From contig WRFY01000125.1 in NCBI GenBank assembly GCA_009783445.1, positions 41,587 through 105,586 on the forward strand: a DNA stretch of 64,000 bases. Direction: 5' to 3'. Numbering within the stretch: the first letter of the stretch is position 1; each line of letters starts with the position of its first letter. The notes beneath the pieces are model-generated. The model was given only the letters and a program-made list of their open reading frames with translations, was not told the origin of the DNA and did not search any database. The stretch comes from Candidatus Azobacteroides sp. (GTDB lineage: Bacteria > Bacteroidota > Bacteroidia > Bacteroidales > Azobacteroidaceae). The position numbers and the translations under genes were made by a program. This document shows positions 27,401 to 35,256 of this stretch, one piece after another.

Positions 27401-28893
27401 AAGATTCGGTTTCCTTAAAATTGACCATTACTCAATTGCCGCCTTTAGACGATTTGAATTGGTATAAGATAACGCAGGGAGTCGCGCGGGGACTCATGAT
27501 GGTTCGTAATTTGGGATTCACTTACAGTCAAACGCAAGGAATGATGATTCCCAATTTTCGTCCGGATATCGGCAATTTTTTCGGTCAGGGTTATACCGAT
27601 TGGGGAAAAGCGCCCGGATGGGATTTTGCCTTTGGACTAACGGGTGAAGAATATCTCTACAAAGCCAATGCCAACGATTGGTTGGTTAAAAATGAAGACA
27701 ACGTGACGCCGGCCATGTTCAGCTCCACAGAAATGTTTAATTTTACGGCTTTGCTGGAACCCATTGTCGGAATGAAAATCAACCTGACTGCCAACCGGAT
27801 GGCTACGGACCAAGACCAGATTTATTTCATGTACAGCGATATGCCAAAGCGTTTTTCGGGTAACTTTTCTATGACGACAATCAGTTTGGCCACTGCATTT
27901 GAAAGAGGTAATGCAAACAACGGATATTATTCCAAAGCATTTCAAACTTTCCTCCACAACCGGGAAATCATTGCTCAGCGGATTGAAAAGAAATATCAAA
28001 ATACGGTTTACCCCGATGCTGGATTTCTGCAAGGAAGCGATTGGGCTAATCAAAAATACAATTCTGAGAACGGAGGAATAGATCAGAATGCCACCGATGT
28101 ATTGATCCCCGCTTTTTTGGCCGCTTATACCGGTCAAAATCCAAAGCGAATCGGGTTGAGTTTCTTCCCTGCGCTGCGCAGCGTGTTGCCGAATTGGCGT
28201 ATTTCTTACGAAGGACTTATTCAATTGCCGCTCATTCAGAAGTATTTCAAATCGTTTGTGCTCGAACATGGATACAAAAGCCAGTATGCGGTAGGTTCTT
28301 ACAATTCGTTCTTGAATTGGGTAGAAGCTTCCGACGGATTAGGTTTTATCCGCAACATTACCACCGACAATCCGACACCTTCTTCGGCCTACGATGTAGC
28401 GTCGGTCAGCATTATGGAAGCCTTCGATCCCTTGATTCGCTTAAATTCTCTGTTTCTCAATAATATGAGTTTTAAAATAGAATACAAAACGTCCAGAAAT
28501 GTCAGTTTGAATGTATCTTCCTATCAGATAGTGGAGATGAATACAACAGACGTAGGAATGGGTATGGGTTATCGAGTGGAAAATTTCAACCGATTCTTGC
28601 GATTGCCCAAAACAGGCGGAAACAACTTCAACAATGAATTGCGGGTTTCAGTGGATATTTCCTACCGGAGAATGCAAACGCTCATTCGGAAAATTCAAGA
28701 ATCGCTTACTCAGGCAACCAGTGGAGATGCGCAGACTATACTCAAACTAACGGCCGATTACAATATGAGTAAAATGCTGGTATTGCAAGTTTTCTTCGAT
28801 CGGCAAATCAGCAGGCCTTTAGTGACTTCGACCGCTTATCCGCTTACGAAAACAGCCTTTGGCATCAATGCAAAAATCAGTTTAAACCGGTAG
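21424..28893 (+). CDS. sprA: SprA, outer-membrane translocon of the type IX secretion system
   Basis: 2489 residues, the normal size for the giant SprA/Sov beta-barrel that carries T9SS cargo across the outer membrane. Signal-anchor-like N-terminus (MIVGAIALMTGTIYGL). SprA landmarks include the early PLSLTQDEYLNY-like segment (PISLTQDEYLNYTLQ), RVQAQGSVETKMGLTR, PQVQLSANASVGDKVNFNLNYNT and the late AFGINAKISLNR C-terminus, which ends in an aromatic/Asn-Arg barrel strand. The frame is unbroken. It follows ruvA directly and overlaps the convergent glycosyltransferase gene by 17 bases. No other T9SS gene is in this window. Confidence 0.95.
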   Translation: MKQKGKNMIVGAIALMTGTIYGLNTNWTGLHSFVSEETVTEADSVSPPRFPVSPVVPDTYEDLKEVHPIDLQNPENLDEDFKYNPETNRYELHTPIGNTDLNTPISLTQDEYLNYTLQKSMYLYFKSRNEEEFSSQGEKRKDALSMFDFNFDLGPAEKIFGPGGVRVQAQGSVETKMGLTRTSTGNPTLTERQRNRTSFDFDPQVQLSANASVGDKVNFNLNYNTLSTFDFDTKKLKLAYTGKEDEVIKVLEAGNVSMNTTNSLIRGGTALFGIKAELQFGKLTVGAIFSQQESQSRSISSKGNIQTTPFEIKVDNYDENMHFFLGNYFTDTYDKAMSTLPYIQSGVSIDRIELWITNKRSNYNQARNIVAFADLGENVHISNTSVVQVTPGARDSIPYNQTNNLYSKLVQEYPDARNISNVNQALDGSGLTGGRDYEKIENARRLDPSEYRLNNQLGYISLRIPLQPDEVLAAAYEYSYRGQVYQVGEFSTDNPNNTFDNLYVKMIKNTALSPASPCWNLMMKNVYTISTRGIEKDKFRLDIKYQNDTSGVYLNYLTEGAIANKLLLRVENLDRLDSRNEPYSDGFFDYVEGYTVVSQDGKIIFPVLQPFGQYLRKQINDDAIANKYVFQELYDSTLTVARQSAEKNKFILIGEYKGGGNSNIELDGYNIAKGSVVVTANGVRLKENVDYSVNNATGEVTILNPAYENANIQTSYESQSNFGMQRKTMMGLNLNYAFSPKFNVGATIMNLSEMPLTMKTNPGEESINNTLFGFNLNYSNQSQWLTNLVDKLPFVELTAPSQITLSAEYAQLIPGHYKSKWGGNYSYIDDFESAKRTIDLRSPYSWFLSATPSFFPESRKTNDTSYGKNRSLLAWYYIDGLFTRKSSLTPTHIKNDENQLSNHYVREVKEEELFPNKDIRYNESSTVPVLNLAFYPKERGPYNVDAEGINADGTLSIPQTRWGGIFRKIDSNQTDFEAENIEHIEFWLLDPFIYEPNAAGGDLYFNLGEISEDILKDGKKFFENGLPMDGDASKIEETVWGYVPKQQSLVYAFDAEGDRKKQDVGIDGLSNEQEFTHSTYSKYVTDFQTRLSPITTEQMRQDPFSPLNDPAGDNYHYFRGSDFDRDETPILSRYKHYNGTEGNSANASDSPESYGTAAKISPDVEDINQDNTLNEIEKYFQYRISIRPQDLVVGKNFIVDKRTTSPQLKNGASEQVNWYQFKIPIREYESIEGDIRNFQSIRFLRMFLTNFADSVILRFGTFELVRGDWRTYSNDLSNPNMPPMGNATVSISTVNIEENGDKQPVNYIMPPGVNRMTDPGQPQLILQNEQSLAVAIRDLSPGDARAIYKNTGLDTRQYRRLQMFIHAEKLGDSPQTVNDNELSVFLRLGSDYKNNYYEYEIPLKMTPPAPASGYRDNSTDQETVWPHSNMFDFPFEMLTNLKLNRNKEKRREGSDVNYYTPYSNFDPEKPMNKTTVVGNPSISDIKVIMIGVRNNSRDSKSTEIWADELRLTDFNEDGGWAGNANLYVGLSDLGSINFSGRKETAGFGSLDQGLMDRNLDDMQTVNVSTQIELGKFFPEKAKVSIPLYYTYREEVISPKYNPLDQDILLKDALNSAETKAEKDSIRSFALNKVTNRSLDINNMRVNIVSEKPMPYDPANFTFGYSYSQNNIQNATTEYERQIDQRLLFSYLYSPMVKPWRPFYKNNKPISKYKFLSEFQIGYLPKSIAFNSDMNRSYFESQLRDIGSLGENMIPPSFREDFYWNRTSAISWDLTKNLRFNLNTGTNARIDAPHVQVNKKFNMDDYNLWKDSVMQSIRDWGTPMEYAQNFSATYQLPFSLIPALNFISGNLSYNAQYEWRRGALIDIEAVEVGNLISNQRTVGLDNISLNLINLYNKNKFLENANKKYVLKTPSSLARNARRNTQQNPPRNQRTEERRNKKYEGEVQLNKDSATVVRHSLDNKRLRVMARGADGKIYPVRYKAIDNNSIRIKNKDSVSLKLTITQLPPLDDLNWYKITQGVARGLMMVRNLGFTYSQTQGMMIPNFRPDIGNFFGQGYTDWGKAPGWDFAFGLTGEEYLYKANANDWLVKNEDNVTPAMFSSTEMFNFTALLEPIVGMKINLTANRMATDQDQIYFMYSDMPKRFSGNFSMTTISLATAFERGNANNGYYSKAFQTFLHNREIIAQRIEKKYQNTVYPDAGFLQGSDWANQKYNSENGGIDQNATDVLIPAFLAAYTGQNPKRIGLSFFPALRSVLPNWRISYEGLIQLPLIQKYFKSFVLEHGYKSQYAVGSYNSFLNWVEASDGLGFIRNITTDNPTPSSAYDVASVSIMEAFDPLIRLNSLFLNNMSFKIEYKTSRNVSLNVSSYQIVEMNTTDVGMGMGYRVENFNRFLRLPKTGGNNFNNELRVSVDISYRRMQTLIRKIQESLTQATSGDAQTILKLTADYNMSKMLVLQVFFDRQISRPLVTSTAYPLTKTAFGINAKISLNR

Positions 28894-29827
28894 TAGAGAC
28901 TTTTGCGGCCGTTCTTTGCCACTGATGCAGATATCCCAATTTATAGAGATCGAAAAAAAACATTTGAGGATGTTTTGAAAGCAAATTTTTATAAAGAGGA
29001 TAACGGAATATTTTGAAAATCAGAGAGATGAAATCAGACAAGCCTCGTTTTTGCATCCAAAGAGAATACTTCAGCAAATCATTGTCTTGCGCAAATTCGT
29101 TTTTTTCAGATTCAGAAATAGTTTGGTAGATCAGCCATAGATTTTTTACCGAATTTTCCGTTTTTTCGATAAAATCTTTCGAATTATCCAATGCGCTATG
29201 AATAAGTGGATTATCAATATGACAAATTCGTATGTTTTGTTTTTTCAATTTCCAGCCAAAGAGGGTATCTTCATGTCCATAACTCGACAGGTTTTCGTCA
29301 AACTGGATTCGGTCAAATATTTTTTTTTGAATCATAAAATTAAAGGCAGAAAAAGATTTATTCGGTTGTTTGTTCCGTTGCGAAGCGTTGCGTTGTTCCC
29401 TGCAAATACCATAGCGCCAACGCAGCAGATAGACCCTTTCCGGAGGAACAGAAGTGTATTGGCAGTTGCCAACCACGACATCCGCCGGAATTTCGTTCAG
29501 ATAATTTTGTAAATAAGAAGGATTGTTTATTTCCGTGTCGCAATCCATAAAAATGAGATAGGGATATTGGGCTGTTTTTGCCAATAAATTTCGTATGCGG
29601 GATCTTCCGATATTTTCTTTCAATTCGATGTAAGAGAGTTGGGTGAGTTGCTGCAATTGCCGGTTTTCTTCCTTAAAAGAGGCCGAACAATCGTCAATCA
29701 AAAGAATTTCAAACAAACAGTTTGTTAAAGAGGCCTGTCGATGCAATTCCAAAATTAATTTTCTTACATCCCAGTTATAAATGGGGATGCATATTGAAAA
29801 TGCGATAGAAAGCGATTTTTTATCCAT
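28877..29827 (-). CDS. Family 2 glycosyltransferase
   Basis: 316 residues from the ATG at 29827; the frame continues upstream to 29917, but that extension is AT-rich and unlike the family. GT-A fold marks: FSICIPIYNWDVRKLILELH at the start, ILLIDDCSASFKEEN, IGRSRIRNLLA, YLIFMDCDTEINN (the DxD metal site), then FNFMIQKKIFDRIQFDENLSSYGHEDTLFGWKL, as in polysaccharide-type GT2 enzymes with the ED motif. No membrane helix, so cytoplasmic. The acceptor is unknown, and it stands alone rather than in a polysaccharide cluster. Confidence 0.88.
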   Translation of the reverse strand: MDKKSLSIAFSICIPIYNWDVRKLILELHRQASLTNCLFEILLIDDCSASFKEENRQLQQLTQLSYIELKENIGRSRIRNLLAKTAQYPYLIFMDCDTEINNPSYLQNYLNEIPADVVVGNCQYTSVPPERVYLLRWRYGICREQRNASQRNKQPNKSFSAFNFMIQKKIFDRIQFDENLSSYGHEDTLFGWKLKKQNIRICHIDNPLIHSALDNSKDFIEKTENSVKNLWLIYQTISESEKNEFAQDNDLLKYSLWMQKRGLSDFISLIFKIFRYPLYKNLLSKHPQMFFFDLYKLGYLHQWQRTAAKVSTTGLN

Positions 29828-29929
29828 AAATGATATTAGGCAACGAAAAAACGGAGTAAATATATAAAAATTTACGGAACATTTACAAATAATATAGTCA
29901 ATAGTTCTTTCGATCATGCATAAAAATAG

Positions 29930-29937
29930 TATCTTTG
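29930..29937 (+). promoter_or_regulatory. -7 box (TATCTTTG) for the histone-like gene
   Basis: TATCTTTG, 25 bases upstream of the ATG at 29962. It is a perfect consensus match in an A-rich context. Confidence 0.65.
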
Positions 29938-29961
29938 TAAAATTTTTTTAATTATAGAGTC

Positions 29962-30138
29962 ATGAAAAATCTAGTAGAAGAACTAAATCAACATTTTGCA
30001 TCTTTCATCAAAGATGCTACTTTACATGTAGAAAACGGAAACAAAGCGGCAGGGACAAGGGCTCGAAAGACATCTCTGGCTATTGAAAAGGCATTAAAAG
30101 ATTTCCGTAAACAATCCATCGAAGCTTCCAAAATTTAA
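29962..30138 (+). CDS. Histone H1-like (Hc1-type) small basic DNA-binding protein
   Basis: 58 residues, lysine/arginine rich: begins MKNLVEELNQHFASFIKDAT and contains AAGTRARKTSLAIEKALKDF. This matches the short histone H1-like proteins of Bacteroidetes, thought to bind DNA and contribute to nucleoid structure. The ATG and the TAA stop are clear, and a consensus promoter lies 25 bases upstream. Monocistronic as far as can be seen; the next gene starts about 140 bases later. Confidence 0.88.
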   Translation: MKNLVEELNQHFASFIKDATLHVENGNKAAGTRARKTSLAIEKALKDFRKQSIEASKI

Positions 30139-30275
30139 GACGAAATCGTATGAAAGAGGGAGGAGAATTTTCGAACAAAAAGTGATCCTCCATGTTGCGC
30201 ATGACAATTGTTTCATTAGTTGTTTGTTATACAAATAGTTTAGATGATATTAATTTTAAAAAAATGAAGCTAAAA

Positions 30276-30920
30276 ATGAACACCATCTTGAGCATGTTTA
30301 CGCCTCGAGATGTAAAATTTCTCCCTTTGTTAAAAGAATTAACGGAGGTTATGGTACAAGCGGCTTCCCTTTTGTACGATTTATTTGCTTTCGCTGAAAA
30401 AGACAAACGCGACGAAATATGCAAGTTGATTAAAGCGGAAGAAGTCAAGGGGGACAAAATTTCGAGCAGAGTTCTTAAAGAACTGAACAATACGTTTATT
30501 ACTCCTTTCGACAGAGAAGACATCAATGAACTTTCTGATAAGATTGAAGAAATCATCGATGCCATCAACCGAGTGGCATTAAAAGTGATGTTGTTTTCTC
30601 CCAGCCAATTTACGGAACATACGGTTCAGATGGCGGAAATCATTCAAAACGGCAGTTTGGAAGTACAAGGAGGCGTTGATGGTTTGGATCATCTTACCAA
30701 ATCGGATGAAAGTTTTCGTAAACATTATAAAAAAATCAAGGCTTTGGAAGAAGAAGCCGATGGAGTTTATGAAAAGGGGATTACCGCCTTGTTCAGGGAA
30801 GAGATAGATACCCGCGAATTGGTCAAATTGAAAGATATTCTTCAAGAGTTGGAAAAAACGGCCAATAAAATCAACAGTGCAGGAAAAGTTTTAAAAACTA
30901 TTTTTGTCAAATACGCTTAA
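30276..30920 (+). CDS. DUF47 (PhoU-like) protein
   Basis: 214 residues from the ATG at 30276, the usual length for this family; in-frame ATGs at 30264 and further upstream lie in weakly coding sequence. All-helical, with EEVKGDKISSRVLKELNNTFITPFDREDINELSDKIEEIIDAINR as the family signature (two acidic metal-binding stretches, about 55-98). DUF47 proteins act as regulators or accessory factors of PiT phosphate transporters, and the pit gene follows 18 bases downstream. Confidence 0.92.
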   Translation: MNTILSMFTPRDVKFLPLLKELTEVMVQAASLLYDLFAFAEKDKRDEICKLIKAEEVKGDKISSRVLKELNNTFITPFDREDINELSDKIEEIIDAINRVALKVMLFSPSQFTEHTVQMAEIIQNGSLEVQGGVDGLDHLTKSDESFRKHYKKIKALEEEADGVYEKGITALFREEIDTRELVKLKDILQELEKTANKINSAGKVLKTIFVKYA

Positions 30921-30938
30921 TGTAGACCCATAGATTAC

Positions 30939-31943
30939 ATGACTTTACTCATTATTGTTGTCGTACTGGCTATTATCTTTGATTTTATCAATGGATTTCA
31001 TGATGCGGCAAATTCTATCGCGACGATTGTGACCACCCGAGTTTTAACGCCTTTTCAGGCGGTACTCTGGGCTGCCTCTTTTAACTTTATCGCTTTTTTT
31101 GTTGCTAAATATTTTATTGGCGGCTTTGGAATTGCGGAGACGGTTTCCAAAGTGGTCTGGGAAGAATTTATTACGCTTCCTATCATCCTTTCGGGATTGT
31201 TGGCGGCCATTGCATGGAACTTGTTGACCTGGCGATTGGGTATTCCCTCCTCGTCCTCGCATACGCTCATCGGCGGATTTGGAGGGGCGGCTATTTGTGG
31301 AAGCGGATTCCAATCTATTCATGGAGGAGTGATTATAAAAATCATTTCATTCATTTTTTTGGCGCCCCTCATTGGGATGGTTATTTCGGCTCTTATTACG
31401 ATCGGCGTAGTATGGGCGTTTAGAAAATCCAATCCGCGAAAAGCCGACAATATTTTCAAAAAGTTGCAATTGGTATCTTCCGGTTTGTTCAGTTTGGGAC
31501 ATGGAATGAACGATTCGCAGAAAGTAATGGGAATTATTGCTACGGCGATGATTGCTGTAGGCAAAATGGAATCGGTAGATTCCATGCCGGATTGGATTCC
31601 TTTGACCTGTTTTGCCGCCATTGGAATGGGTACCATGATAGGAGGATGGCGCATCGTCAAGACGATGGGAAGCAAAATTACCAAGGTGACTCCGATAGAA
31701 GGCGTTTGCGCCGAAACAGCAGGAGCTATTACCCTGTTTATCACCGAAATACTGAAAATACCTGTAAGCACTACGCATACCATTACAGGCGCTATCATGG
31801 GAGTGGGCGCTGTGAAACGACTATCGGCCGTCCGGTGGGGCATCACGATTAATTTGCTTTGGGCTTGGATATTGACGATACCCGTGAGCGCTTTGCTCGC
31901 CGGGTTCATTTATCTGGTGGTACGTTTACTGGGAATTCAGTAA
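30939..31943 (+). CDS. PiT family inorganic phosphate transporter
   Basis: 334 residues and about ten membrane helices. The PiT signature GFHDAANSIATIVTTRVLTP (about 19-38) and its inverted repeat copy LGHGMNDSQKVMGII are present, as is IPSSSSHTLIGGFGGAA. Takes up phosphate, probably with Na+ or H+. Same operon as the DUF47 gene. The gene end overlaps the convergent Xaa-Pro aminopeptidase gene by 7 bases. Confidence 0.93.
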   Translation: MTLLIIVVVLAIIFDFINGFHDAANSIATIVTTRVLTPFQAVLWAASFNFIAFFVAKYFIGGFGIAETVSKVVWEEFITLPIILSGLLAAIAWNLLTWRLGIPSSSSHTLIGGFGGAAICGSGFQSIHGGVIIKIISFIFLAPLIGMVISALITIGVVWAFRKSNPRKADNIFKKLQLVSSGLFSLGHGMNDSQKVMGIIATAMIAVGKMESVDSMPDWIPLTCFAAIGMGTMIGGWRIVKTMGSKITKVTPIEGVCAETAGAITLFITEILKIPVSTTHTITGAIMGVGAVKRLSAVRWGITINLLWAWILTIPVSALLAGFIYLVVRLLGIQ

Positions 31944-33796
31944 GCAAGGGTATGATCCTTCTGTTGCGTCTCGCTTTCGGGCTCAGTCAAGCGGAACAGA
32001 AAGTCGCGTTCTTCTTCCGACAAGAAAGGACTTAAGCAGTCGTATACCTTTTGATGGTAATCGTTCAACCAGCGAATTTCCTCTGGACTCATCAGCGACC
32101 AGTCGATTAGTTTTTTGTCTATGGGACAGAGCGTTAAAATTTCAAAAGCGTAGTATTCTCCGAATTCGGTAATTCGGTAAGGAATGACGAGAAGAAGATT
32201 TTCTATGCGGATCCCATATTGGCCGGCTTTGTACAAACCCGGCTCGTTGGAAACAACCATCCCGGGTTGAAGCTCCGTAGGATTGTAATTCATGCGAATA
32301 CTTTGCGGCCCTTCGTGTACGTTCAGAAAATGGCCAACGCCATGTCCAGTACCATGCAGGAAGTTTTGTCCTTCTTTCCAAATAAATTGACGAGCCAAAA
32401 CATCCAATTGCGTTCCGACCGTTCCTTGAGGAAATGCAATGCAGGACAATTGGATATTCCCCTTCAACAGATGAGTAAAATCTTTTTTCATTTCATCCGT
32501 TACAGCGCCTGTGGCAAGAGAACGGGTAATATCGGTAGTGCCATCGAAATACTGTGCACCCGAATCGATCAATAAAATTCCTTCCGGTAAAACAGGAACA
32601 TTCGTTTCCTCTGTGGGCGAATAGTGAACAATTGCGCTGTGAGCTCCGTAAGCGGCAATCGTTTCGAAACTTTCGCTGAAAAAATAAACCTGTTCACTTC
32701 GAAATTTCTTCAGTTGACGACTGACATCTAATTCAGTAATCGTTTGTCTTTCGTCCATTTGTTTATTCAGCCCATAAAGAAATTTCATCCAAGCGACGCC
32801 GTCTCTTTGCATGGCGTTGCGAAATCCGGCTATTTCCGTTTCATTTTTAACGGATTTCAAACGATCTACCGGATGGGTCGACAATTCTTTGATTGTGCAA
32901 GATTTGGGAATGGCGGTATATAGGCGGTAATTGATTTTGTTTGGAGTAATCAGCACGCAAGTTTCCGAAGAAAGATTTTGGATATACGGGTAAACGGTTT
33001 CGTATTCGGCCAAAAGAATCCCTTCGTTCTGCAAATATTCGGTCGTTTCGGGAGTCAGTTTTTGAGGATCGATAAAAAGAACAATTTCTTTTTCCGAAAC
33101 CACGGCATAACACACGCTTACCGGATTGTACTCAATATCGTTTCCCCGCAAATTAAACAGCCAAGCAATGGAATCTAAAGAAGCCAACAGCGTGCAATCG
33201 CATGCGTTCGCCCGCATCTCATTGAGTAAACGGCTGATTTTACTGCGCGCATTTTCTCCAGAAAAATGATCGGAAAGGATAAAAGCTTTATGAAGAGGAA
33301 TCGCCGGACGATTTTTCCAGATTGCATCATAAGGAGCAAAATCGGATTGCACTTGAATGCGGTACTTTTCGAAATAAGCGCTTAACGACAAAGCGTCGGA
33401 AGCGGCATAGACAGAGCCTTCAAAAGCAACGCAATTACCGGAAGACAATTGATTTTTAATCCACTCTTCCGGAGTGGGAACGCCGGGCAGTCCCATTCGA
33501 AACAATTCGATGCCGCTGTGCCGGAGTTGATTTTCAGCTTGCAAAAAATAGCGGGAATCGGTCCACAATCCTGCTTTATCCAAAGTTACGGCCACAGTGC
33601 CAGCCGATCCGGTGAATCCAGAAATCCATTGGCGTGTTTTCCAATGATCGGGCGTATATTCCCCTATGTGTGGATCAGTCGTTGGAATCATGCACGCATG
33701 GACATTTTCCTTGTGCATGATTTCCCGCAAAGCCTCTAAAGGAGATGTCGAAATGCTGGAAATTTGCGTCCTGTTTTCCTGCCGTTTTCCGTTCAT
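31937..33796 (-). CDS. Xaa-Pro aminopeptidase P-type (M24B)
   Basis: 619 residues. Removes N-terminal residues preceding proline. Long type with two creatinase N-terminal-like domains and a C-terminal pita-bread catalytic domain. Metal ligands and family motifs: HSAIVHYSPTEE, LLIDSGAQYFDGTTDITRS (two Asp ligands), HGTGHGVGHFLNVHEGPQ (His), VVSNEPGLYKAGQYGIRIENL (Glu). ATG at 33796 is reasonable; family members begin about ten residues before ALREIMHKENV. Downstream of the exosortase-like gene with a 27-base gap, so possibly co-transcribed. Confidence 0.92.
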   Translation of the reverse strand: MNGKRQENRTQISSISTSPLEALREIMHKENVHACMIPTTDPHIGEYTPDHWKTRQWISGFTGSAGTVAVTLDKAGLWTDSRYFLQAENQLRHSGIELFRMGLPGVPTPEEWIKNQLSSGNCVAFEGSVYAASDALSLSAYFEKYRIQVQSDFAPYDAIWKNRPAIPLHKAFILSDHFSGENARSKISRLLNEMRANACDCTLLASLDSIAWLFNLRGNDIEYNPVSVCYAVVSEKEIVLFIDPQKLTPETTEYLQNEGILLAEYETVYPYIQNLSSETCVLITPNKINYRLYTAIPKSCTIKELSTHPVDRLKSVKNETEIAGFRNAMQRDGVAWMKFLYGLNKQMDERQTITELDVSRQLKKFRSEQVYFFSESFETIAAYGAHSAIVHYSPTEETNVPVLPEGILLIDSGAQYFDGTTDITRSLATGAVTDEMKKDFTHLLKGNIQLSCIAFPQGTVGTQLDVLARQFIWKEGQNFLHGTGHGVGHFLNVHEGPQSIRMNYNPTELQPGMVVSNEPGLYKAGQYGIRIENLLLVIPYRITEFGEYYAFEILTLCPIDKKLIDWSLMSPEEIRWLNDYHQKVYDCLSPFLSEEERDFLFRLTEPESETQQKDHTLAY

Positions 33797-33823
33797 TTTA
33801 TTCGATGATTGAGGTTATTATTA

Positions 33824-34477
33824 TTATTCGCTTTGAGTTGCTATCTGTTTCTCTTCCGCCTGTTTTTCTTCCAACAATTGTTTCTCCTCCTCTGCTCTTT
33901 TCACATACACCTCTTCCCAAACGACCCAAAAAATAAAAATGATTAGATAATAGATGTACCTGAAAATGCCATCGTGTAAGGAATCAAAACGTTCGCTATG
34001 TCCATTGGTCAACACGACGATTAAACCAATTCGAATAATGTTGTAAATAGTTAGTACAATACACCCCAAAGGGATATACCACAATTTGTTCCATTGAAAT
34101 TTTCCTTTGAGCGTCAACCGATAAAAAGTCATAATGCCGCAGAAAATAAACAACTGCTTAATGCCGATGCATCCCCAAATAATAAAGATATGAATGCCGC
34201 CATTGGGGAAAAATAAAGTAGTGTCGTCTACGATTAAGCTCTGCGTCTTGGGAAGCAAAAGGATAAACCAAGCAGTTGCTTGCGTCAGATAAAAACAGGC
34301 CGTATGAAACCACGCTGGAGTGACGTTCTTTCCCAAGAAGTACATGTATTCGCTGTCTCTATCTCCCTCAATCGTCAGTTTCCAACTCACATGAAAAAAG
34401 AAAAGAAGCCCCAAGAAATAAATTACGCCTTTATAGGGTGCAATTGTCCTCCACACTGAGGCAAATGACATACTCAT
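33824..34477 (-). CDS. Exosortase/archaeosortase-family protein
   Basis: 217 residues and about five to six membrane helices (for example 18-32, 56-76, 94-119, 133-157, 172-190). The putative catalytic triad of this transpeptidase superfamily is visible: Cys103 in WGCIGIKQL, Arg149 in YNIIRIGLIV, His168 in DSLHDGIFRY. A charged Glu/Lys-rich tail follows the last helix. The family cleaves and attaches proteins bearing C-terminal sorting signals; which targets are processed is not known here. It starts from a palindromic divergent promoter shared with the MBL gene (34525-34569). Confidence 0.82.
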   Translation of the reverse strand: MSMSFASVWRTIAPYKGVIYFLGLLFFFHVSWKLTIEGDRDSEYMYFLGKNVTPAWFHTACFYLTQATAWFILLLPKTQSLIVDDTTLFFPNGGIHIFIIWGCIGIKQLFIFCGIMTFYRLTLKGKFQWNKLWYIPLGCIVLTIYNIIRIGLIVVLTNGHSERFDSLHDGIFRYIYYLIIFIFWVVWEEVYVKRAEEEKQLLEEKQAEEKQIATQSE

Positions 34478-34524
34478 TTTGTAAGGTATTATAATGGTAA
34501 TTTAAATTGGTAATTCAAATTGAA

Positions 34525-34569
34525 TGTACAAAGTTAGTATTTTTCTGGGAAAAATATTAACTTTGTACA
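34525..34569. promoter_or_regulatory. 45-bp palindrome carrying two divergent promoters
   Basis: The arms 34525-34545 and 34549-34569 pair at 20 of 21 positions around a central G at 34547 (the mismatch is at 34537/34557); each arm holds a -7 box. TAACTTTG for the minus-strand exosortase gene is at 34529-34536, and TAACTTTG for the plus-strand MBL gene is at 34558-34565. The boxes face outwards, so the -33 region of one promoter falls on the -7 box of the other. The arrangement suggests mutually exclusive firing or one shared regulator. Confidence 0.7.
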
Positions 34570-34611
34570 AAATCAATGCGTGAAGGCGCTAATTAAGAGA
34601 GATTCATAATA

Positions 34612-35253
34612 ATGCAAATAAAAATATTTGAATTCAATCCGGTTTCTGTAAATACCTATTTGATTTACGATGAAACCAAAGAGGCAGCCCTTATTGATTG
34701 TGGGGCATCGTCTAAAAGAGAACAGGACGAACTAAAAGAATACATTCATTCTCAGGGTTTAAAAATAAAACGCCTGTTGAACACCCATCTTCATTTTGAT
34801 CATGTATTAGGTAATCGCTTTATTTTCGATACGTACGGAATAAAGCCTCAATACCACGAAGCGGACGATTCGATGCCGAATTTGCGAATGCAAGCCGGCA
34901 TGTTTGGATTTCCGATTCAATACGAATCGATAAGCGCCGAGCGTTTCATTGGCGACGCCGATATCATTTCGTTTGGAAATACCGCGCTATTAGCTTTACT
35001 GACTCCCGGACATTCGCCGGGAAGTCTTTCTTTTTATGATGAAAAAGACCATTGTGTATTTACGGGCGACGCCCTTTTCCAACACGACATCGGAAGAACC
35101 GATTTATGGGGAGGAAATGAAGAAATCTTGCTGCATTCGATCCGTACCAAATTGTTGACTTTGCCCGACGATACCATCTTGTATCCCGGACATGGGCCAT
35201 CGTCGACCATTGGAGAAGAAAAACAACACAATCCTTATTTACAACACCATTAA
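34612..35253 (+). CDS. Metallo-beta-lactamase fold hydrolase (glyoxalase II-like)
   Basis: 213 residues. Zinc ligands: NTHLHFDHVLGN (HxHxDH, about 64-70), LTPGHSPGS, CVFTGDALF and the late YPGHGPSS. Similar to small YcbL/GloB-like hydrolases acting on thioesters. Preceded by the palindromic promoter and followed after 3 bases by gcvP, with which it is probably co-transcribed. The physiological substrate is not predictable. Confidence 0.92.
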   Translation: MQIKIFEFNPVSVNTYLIYDETKEAALIDCGASSKREQDELKEYIHSQGLKIKRLLNTHLHFDHVLGNRFIFDTYGIKPQYHEADDSMPNLRMQAGMFGFPIQYESISAERFIGDADIISFGNTALLALLTPGHSPGSLSFYDEKDHCVFTGDALFQHDIGRTDLWGGNEEILLHSIRTKLLTLPDDTILYPGHGPSSTIGEEKQHNPYLQHH

Positions 35254-35256
35254 GTT

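Noticed and set aside
30160-30192. GGAGGA/TCCTCC inverted repeat after the histone-like gene
   Set aside because: Only six pairs with a loop of about 20 bases and no T-run; not convincing as a terminator.
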